64,000 bases of DNA from Aquisphaera giovannonii (GTDB taxonomy: Bacteria > Planctomycetota > Planctomycetia > Isosphaerales > Isosphaeraceae): NCBI RefSeq assembly GCF_008087625.1, contig NZ_CP042997.1:3658001-3722000 (forward strand), in the 5' to 3' direction. The notes beneath the pieces are model-generated. The model made no database searches and was not told where the DNA came from. It worked only from the letters and a program-made list of their open reading frames with translations. Both the position numbers and the translations under genes were made by a program. Of this stretch, positions 61,201 to 64,000 are shown piece by piece; position 1 is the first letter of the stretch, and every line of letters begins with the position of its first letter.

Positions 61201-61948
61201 CGAGTGGACCGAGATGGCCTACCTGGAGCTCCAGGCCGGGAACACCGCCGTCATCGTCTTCGGCTTCTCGATCGTGATGGTCTTCCTGGTGCTCGCGGCC
61301 CAGTTCGAGAGCTGGGCCATGCCCCTGGCGGTCATCCTGTCCGTCCCCCTGTGCATGCTGAGCGCCCTCTACGGCGTCACCAACGCCCCGCTGCTGGGGG
61401 CGAACAACACGGGCCTGGACATCAACATCTTCACGCAGATCGGCCTGGTCGTGCTGGTCGGGCTGGCGAGCAAGAATGCGATCCTGATCGTCCAGTTCGC
61501 CAAGCTCATCCACGGCCGCGGGGGCTCGCTCCGCATGGCGACGGTGGATGCCTGCCGCCTCCGGCTGCGGCCGATCATCATGACGTCCATGGCGTTCATC
61601 CTGGGCGTGGTCCCGCTCCTCTTCGCCCACGGCGCGGGGGCGGAGATGCGGCAGTCGCTGGGCGTGGCCGTCTTCAGCGGCATGCTCGGCGTGACGTTCT
61701 TCGGCGTGCTCCTCACGCCGGTCTTCTTCTACATGATCGAGGGCACGGCGGAGTGCCACCTCTTCGCCAACCCCAAGGTCCGCCGCGCCGGCCGGATCCT
61801 CCTGCGGATCCTCCTGCCGGTCATCATCCTCCGCGACCTCGCGAGGATGGCCGGCCGCGCCATCCAGGCGAAAGCCGTCCGCCCCGCGCCGCGGCCGGAG
61901 CCGGCCTCGGACCGGGCCGACGAGGTTGAAGTCGTCCAATCCAAGTGA
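58202..61948 (+). CDS. RND/HAE1-family multidrug efflux permease (first of two)
   Basis: A 1248-residue AcrB-type proton/drug antiporter in the inner membrane. Canonical start FTRFFIDRPIFASVLSI follows GTG 58202. Family features include IEQQVNGVENMMYMSS, and TM4 with the proton-relay pair Asp-Asp in GIVVDDAIVVVESVE. AcrB has about 1050 residues; the extra length is mainly a roughly 110-residue insert with hydrophobic segments after the first six helices (GAYQAMPRAAFVVLG to LLGWILSGPMNRLL) and an alanine-rich insert around base 60,720. No outer-membrane TolC gene is adjacent. The next pump gene starts nine bases after its stop. Confidence 0.95.
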   Translation: MFTRFFIDRPIFASVLSIVITLAGGLALVSLPIAMFPQIAPPTVSVSCQYPGASAQVVAETVAAPIEQQVNGVENMMYMSSASTNDGNYSLTVTFKHGIDLNLAQVLVQNRVSLAVPMLPDVIKATGVTTKKRSPDILLSIGLYSPDGRYDQLYLSNYAFIRIRDELARLPGVSDVSMFGQRDYSMRIWLDPDKLAQRGLTAGDVVRAIREQNLPVASGQVGQSPTIPGQQTQVTLTTLGRLVDVEQFEKVVVRSTPDGRFVRIRDVARVELAPKNQDMSAEIGSRDRYSDPEMDLYPVANMAVFQLPDANALETADVVKAKIEELKRDFPEGVDYMIRYDTTPFIRESIQEVFKSLLDSVVLVALVVLLFLQNWRSALIPLIAVPVGIVGTFAVMACFGFSLNNLTLFGLVLAIGIVVDDAIVVVESVEHHIEHGLSPRNATIQAMSEVSAPVIAVGLVLTAVFVPCAFITGITGQFFRQFALTIASATVLSTINSLTLSPALSAMLLKPREKGAYQAMPRAAFVVLGLWQGHEWLGPLLEPLMPLAHGSPRPIATAAAFLGPAAMEKLTPELAGGLAGALVGGLLGWILSGPMNRLLGRFFDLFNRLFTATAHGYSRIVGGMLRVSALVLVVYVGLLVLTYGKFATTPRGFIPSQDMGYLLVNVQLPDSAAVERTRGVIRKISDVASATPGVSATVGITGQSLLLNAFGSNFGTMFVTLDPFAQRPSPSPLRHEVSNWFRRKLGLEELPPEPDLYFDSIMNRLRGQLAMAIPEATISIFGPPPVRGVGRAGGWMFMVEDRGDLGPGALQREVEGLVRKANDGIDLTGTPIEQGPAKAAAKGAAAAAAGAVQAVQGLTSVFRANVPQVYLDVDRTACMIKGVPLRDVFTTLQAYLGSLYVNDFNRFGRTWQVIVQAMPTYRDQRDDIRRLQVRNREGTMVPLGALATIREINGPLVLTRYNMYPAASINGNAGRGVSSGSAIRAMEALADRELPQAMSYEWTEMAYLELQAGNTAVIVFGFSIVMVFLVLAAQFESWAMPLAVILSVPLCMLSALYGVTNAPLLGANNTGLDINIFTQIGLVVLVGLASKNAILIVQFAKLIHGRGGSLRMATVDACRLRLRPIIMTSMAFILGVVPLLFAHGAGAEMRQSLGVAVFSGMLGVTFFGVLLTPVFFYMIEGTAECHLFANPKVRRAGRILLRILLPVIILRDLARMAGRAIQAKAVRPAPRPEPASDRADEVEVVQSK

Positions 61949-61956
61949 GGGTGCCC

Positions 61957-64000
61957 GTGTTCTCGCGCTTCTTCATCGACCGGCCGATCTTCGCCTCGGT
62001 GCTGTCCATCATCATCACCCTGGCTGGGGCCATCACGCTGGCCACCCTGCCGGTGGCCCAGTACCCGGACATCACGCCGCCCACGGTCGAGGTCTCGGCC
62101 TACTACCCGGGCGCCAACGCCCAGGTCGTCGCCGACACCGTGGCCGCGCCGATCGAGCAGCAGGTCAACGGCGTCGAGAACATGATGTACATGTCGTCCC
62201 AGTGCACCAACGACGGCACGTACATCCTGACGGTGACGTTCAAGCCCGGCACCGACCTGAACATGGCCCAGGTGCTCGTGCAGAACCGCGAGTCGCTCGC
62301 CGAGCCGATCCTCCCGGACCTGGTCAAGCGGCGCGGGGTGTCGGTGAAGAAGAAGTCGCCCAGCATCCTGATGATCATCAACGTCTTCTCGCCCGACGGG
62401 TCGAAGGACAACCTCTACATCAGCAACTACGCGACAATCCAGCTCCGCGACGAGCTCGCCCGGCTGGACGGCGTCGGCGACATCACCTACATCGGCCAGC
62501 GGAATTACAGCATGCGGGTCTGGCTCGACCCGCAGAAGATGACCTTCCGGGGCCTGACCTCGTCCGACATCGTCGCGGCGATCGAGCAGCAGAACATCCA
62601 GGTGGCCGCCGGCCAGCTCGGCCAGCCGCCGGTGGACACCGGCCAGGCCTTCCAGTTCACCATCACGACCAAGGGGAGGCTCTCGGAGGCCGAGGACTTC
62701 TCCGACATGATCCTCAAGACCGACGTGAACGGGGGCGTCGTCCGCCTCCGCGACGTCGGCCGGATCGAGCTCGGCGCCCAGGGCTACGACCAGGCCTGCA
62801 CGCTCGACGGCAAGCCGACCGTGGCCCTCTCGGTGTATCAGCGCCCCGGCTCGAACGCGCTCGATACCGCGAGCCTCGTCCGCGAGAAGATGGAGGAGCT
62901 GAAGCAGCGGTTCCCCGACGGCGTGGACTACGCGATCGTCTACGACACCACGCCGTTCATCACCGAGTCGGTCGCCGAGGTGTTCAAGACCCTCCGGGAC
63001 GCCGTCATCCTCGTGGCCATCGTCGTCCTCCTGTTCCTCCAGAACTGGCGGAGCGCCCTGATCCCGCTGATCGCCGTCCCCGTGGCCATCGTGGGCACGT
63101 TCGCGGTGATGGCCTGCTTCGGCTTCTCGCTGAACAACCTGACGCTGTTCGGCCTTGTGCTGGCGATCGGCATCGTGGTGGACGACGCCATCGTCGTCGT
63201 CGAGGCCGTGGAGCACCACATCGAGCACGGGCTGGCGCCGCGCGAGGCGACCATCCGGGCCATGGAGCAGGTGTCCGCCCCGGTGATCGCGGTCGGGCTG
63301 GTTCTCACCGCGGTGTTCCTGCCCTGCGCGTTCATCACGGGGATCACCGGGCAGTTCTACCGCCAGTTCGCCCTGACGATCGCGACCTCCACGATCATCT
63401 CCGCCTTCAACTCGCTGACCCTGAGCCCCGCCCTCGCCGCCCTGCTGCTCAAGCCCCGCCAGAAGGGGGTCTATGAGGCGCTGCCCGTCTTCGCCTTCGT
63501 CGCGGCCGGCGGCTGGGCCGGCAGCCTGTTCGCCCCGCAGCTCGCGGGATGGCTCGGCGGCATGGTCCATGGTCCGCTCCCGGAATACCTGACGATGGAC
63601 CGCCTCGGGCTCCTCGCGGGGATCGCCATCGGCGCCCTGGCCGGCTGGATCGTCAGCGGCCCGATCAACCGGATCCTGGGCTGGCTGTTCTTCCTCTTCA
63701 ACCGGGCCTTCGACGCGGCGACGGGGCTCTACACGGGCGTCGTGTCGGGCCTCCTCCGGGTCAGCCTGGTGGTGCTCCTGATCTACGGCGGCCTCCTCGG
63801 CCTGACCTACTGGGGCTTCACGCGGACGCCCACGGGGTTCATCCCCGCCCAGGACAAGGGCTACCTCCTTGTCAACGTTCAGCTCCCCGACTCCTCGTCG
63901 CTGGAGCGCACGCAGGGGGTCATGAAGCGGGTCGAGCAGCTCGCCGGGGCCCAGCCGGGCGTCGCGCACACGCTCGCCATCGCCGGGCAGTCGATCCTGA
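61957..64000 (+). CDS. RND/HAE1-family efflux permease (second of two), cut by window end
   Basis: A second AcrB-type pump, open to the last base with 681 codons visible. It begins at GTG 61957 with FSRFFIDRPIFASVLSII, after GAGGG overlapping the stop of the first pump; GTG 61951 is an alternative. IEQQVNGVENMMYMSS and the TM4 Asp-Asp pair in GIVVDDAIVVVEAVE match the first pump, and the hydrophobic insert after the sixth helix is present in shorter form (GVYEALPVFAFVAAGG to GWIVSGPINRIL). Porter domain text diverges more, suggesting different substrates or a heteromeric pump. The C-terminal half is outside the window. Confidence 0.95.
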   Translation, partial: MFSRFFIDRPIFASVLSIIITLAGAITLATLPVAQYPDITPPTVEVSAYYPGANAQVVADTVAAPIEQQVNGVENMMYMSSQCTNDGTYILTVTFKPGTDLNMAQVLVQNRESLAEPILPDLVKRRGVSVKKKSPSILMIINVFSPDGSKDNLYISNYATIQLRDELARLDGVGDITYIGQRNYSMRVWLDPQKMTFRGLTSSDIVAAIEQQNIQVAAGQLGQPPVDTGQAFQFTITTKGRLSEAEDFSDMILKTDVNGGVVRLRDVGRIELGAQGYDQACTLDGKPTVALSVYQRPGSNALDTASLVREKMEELKQRFPDGVDYAIVYDTTPFITESVAEVFKTLRDAVILVAIVVLLFLQNWRSALIPLIAVPVAIVGTFAVMACFGFSLNNLTLFGLVLAIGIVVDDAIVVVEAVEHHIEHGLAPREATIRAMEQVSAPVIAVGLVLTAVFLPCAFITGITGQFYRQFALTIATSTIISAFNSLTLSPALAALLLKPRQKGVYEALPVFAFVAAGGWAGSLFAPQLAGWLGGMVHGPLPEYLTMDRLGLLAGIAIGALAGWIVSGPINRILGWLFFLFNRAFDAATGLYTGVVSGLLRVSLVVLLIYGGLLGLTYWGFTRTPTGFIPAQDKGYLLVNVQLPDSSSLERTQGVMKRVEQLAGAQPGVAHTLAIAGQSIL

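Noticed and set aside
58841-61939. Open minus-strand frame of 1032 codons opposite the first RND pump
   Set aside because: It is antisense to a certain RND gene; its sequence is His/Asp/Arg/Gly-rich with no domain pattern.
61729-63969. Open minus-strand frame of 746 codons opposite the second RND pump
   Set aside because: Antisense shadow with the same skewed composition; the plus strand carries an unmistakable RND permease.

Overview
The window is about 70% GC, gene-dense and comes from a bacterium of the phylum Planctomycetes, most likely an Isosphaeraceae-type relative (inference; no rRNA gene is present to confirm it). The signature is the pair at 51396-55740: a DUF1501 Tat-exported protein next to a PSCyt1/DUF1549/DUF1553 cytochrome-like protein. 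This pairing is characteristic of planctomycetes. The many secreted proteins of no known family and the paired TPR-glycosyltransferases fit the same origin. I see no tRNA, rRNA, CRISPR array, transposase or prophage.

The most interesting part is 4490-12803, a run of nine tightly packed plus-strand genes that together look like a membrane-tethered, eukaryote-like ubiquitin pathway. In order they are: a YukD/ubiquitin-like domain fused to a zinc ribbon and two membrane helices; a ThiF/E1-type activating enzyme; a JAB/JAMM metallopeptidase with complete metal ligands and a membrane anchor; a polytopic membrane protein ending in an FHA domain; a zinc-ribbon membrane protein; a membrane protein with a prokaryotic RING-like treble clef (E3 candidate); a second RING-like protein fused to a trypsin-like serine protease; a UBC-fold E2 with its catalytic cysteine; and a small DUF2752 membrane protein. 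Gaps are short, the last genes overlap, and the same zinc-ribbon cassettes recur in several proteins, so the genes probably work together.

Layout. 1-4317: end of a membrane glycerophosphodiester phosphodiesterase, a PilT-like ATPase, and a minus-strand secreted protein. 4490-12803: the ubiquitin-like locus. 12913-16329: glucose-6-phosphate dehydrogenase and a TolC-type outer-membrane protein. 16397-24074: a large secreted hydrolase-like protein, an NAD-dependent epimerase, a free-standing ClpX-type zinc finger and a GH127 glycosidase. 24462-28332: a small membrane-anchored protein, a DUF3006/ComEC-like metallo-beta-lactamase pair, and a degenerate DisA/diadenylate-cyclase-like protein. 28382-33242 (minus): tRNA-binding protein, Mpo1-like protein, phosphoesterase-like tetraheme cytochrome, DUF1573 protein and a methyltransferase. 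33499-51193: a nitroreductase and an envelope polysaccharide region (two TPR-glycosyltransferases, a GT-C protein, UDP-glucose dehydrogenase, GT2, GT4, a flippase-like protein, a TPR membrane protein and an HlyD-type protein). 51396-55740: the planctomycete DUF1501/DUF1553 pair. 55934-64000: a TetR regulator with a visible promoter and operator, then an RND adaptor and two tandem RND pumps, the last cut by the window end.

How genes cooperate: E1, E2, RING proteins, JAMM and Ubl supply every class of a conjugation/deconjugation cycle at a membrane. Ugd supplies UDP-glucuronate to the neighbouring glycosyltransferases. TetR probably controls the efflux genes downstream of it.
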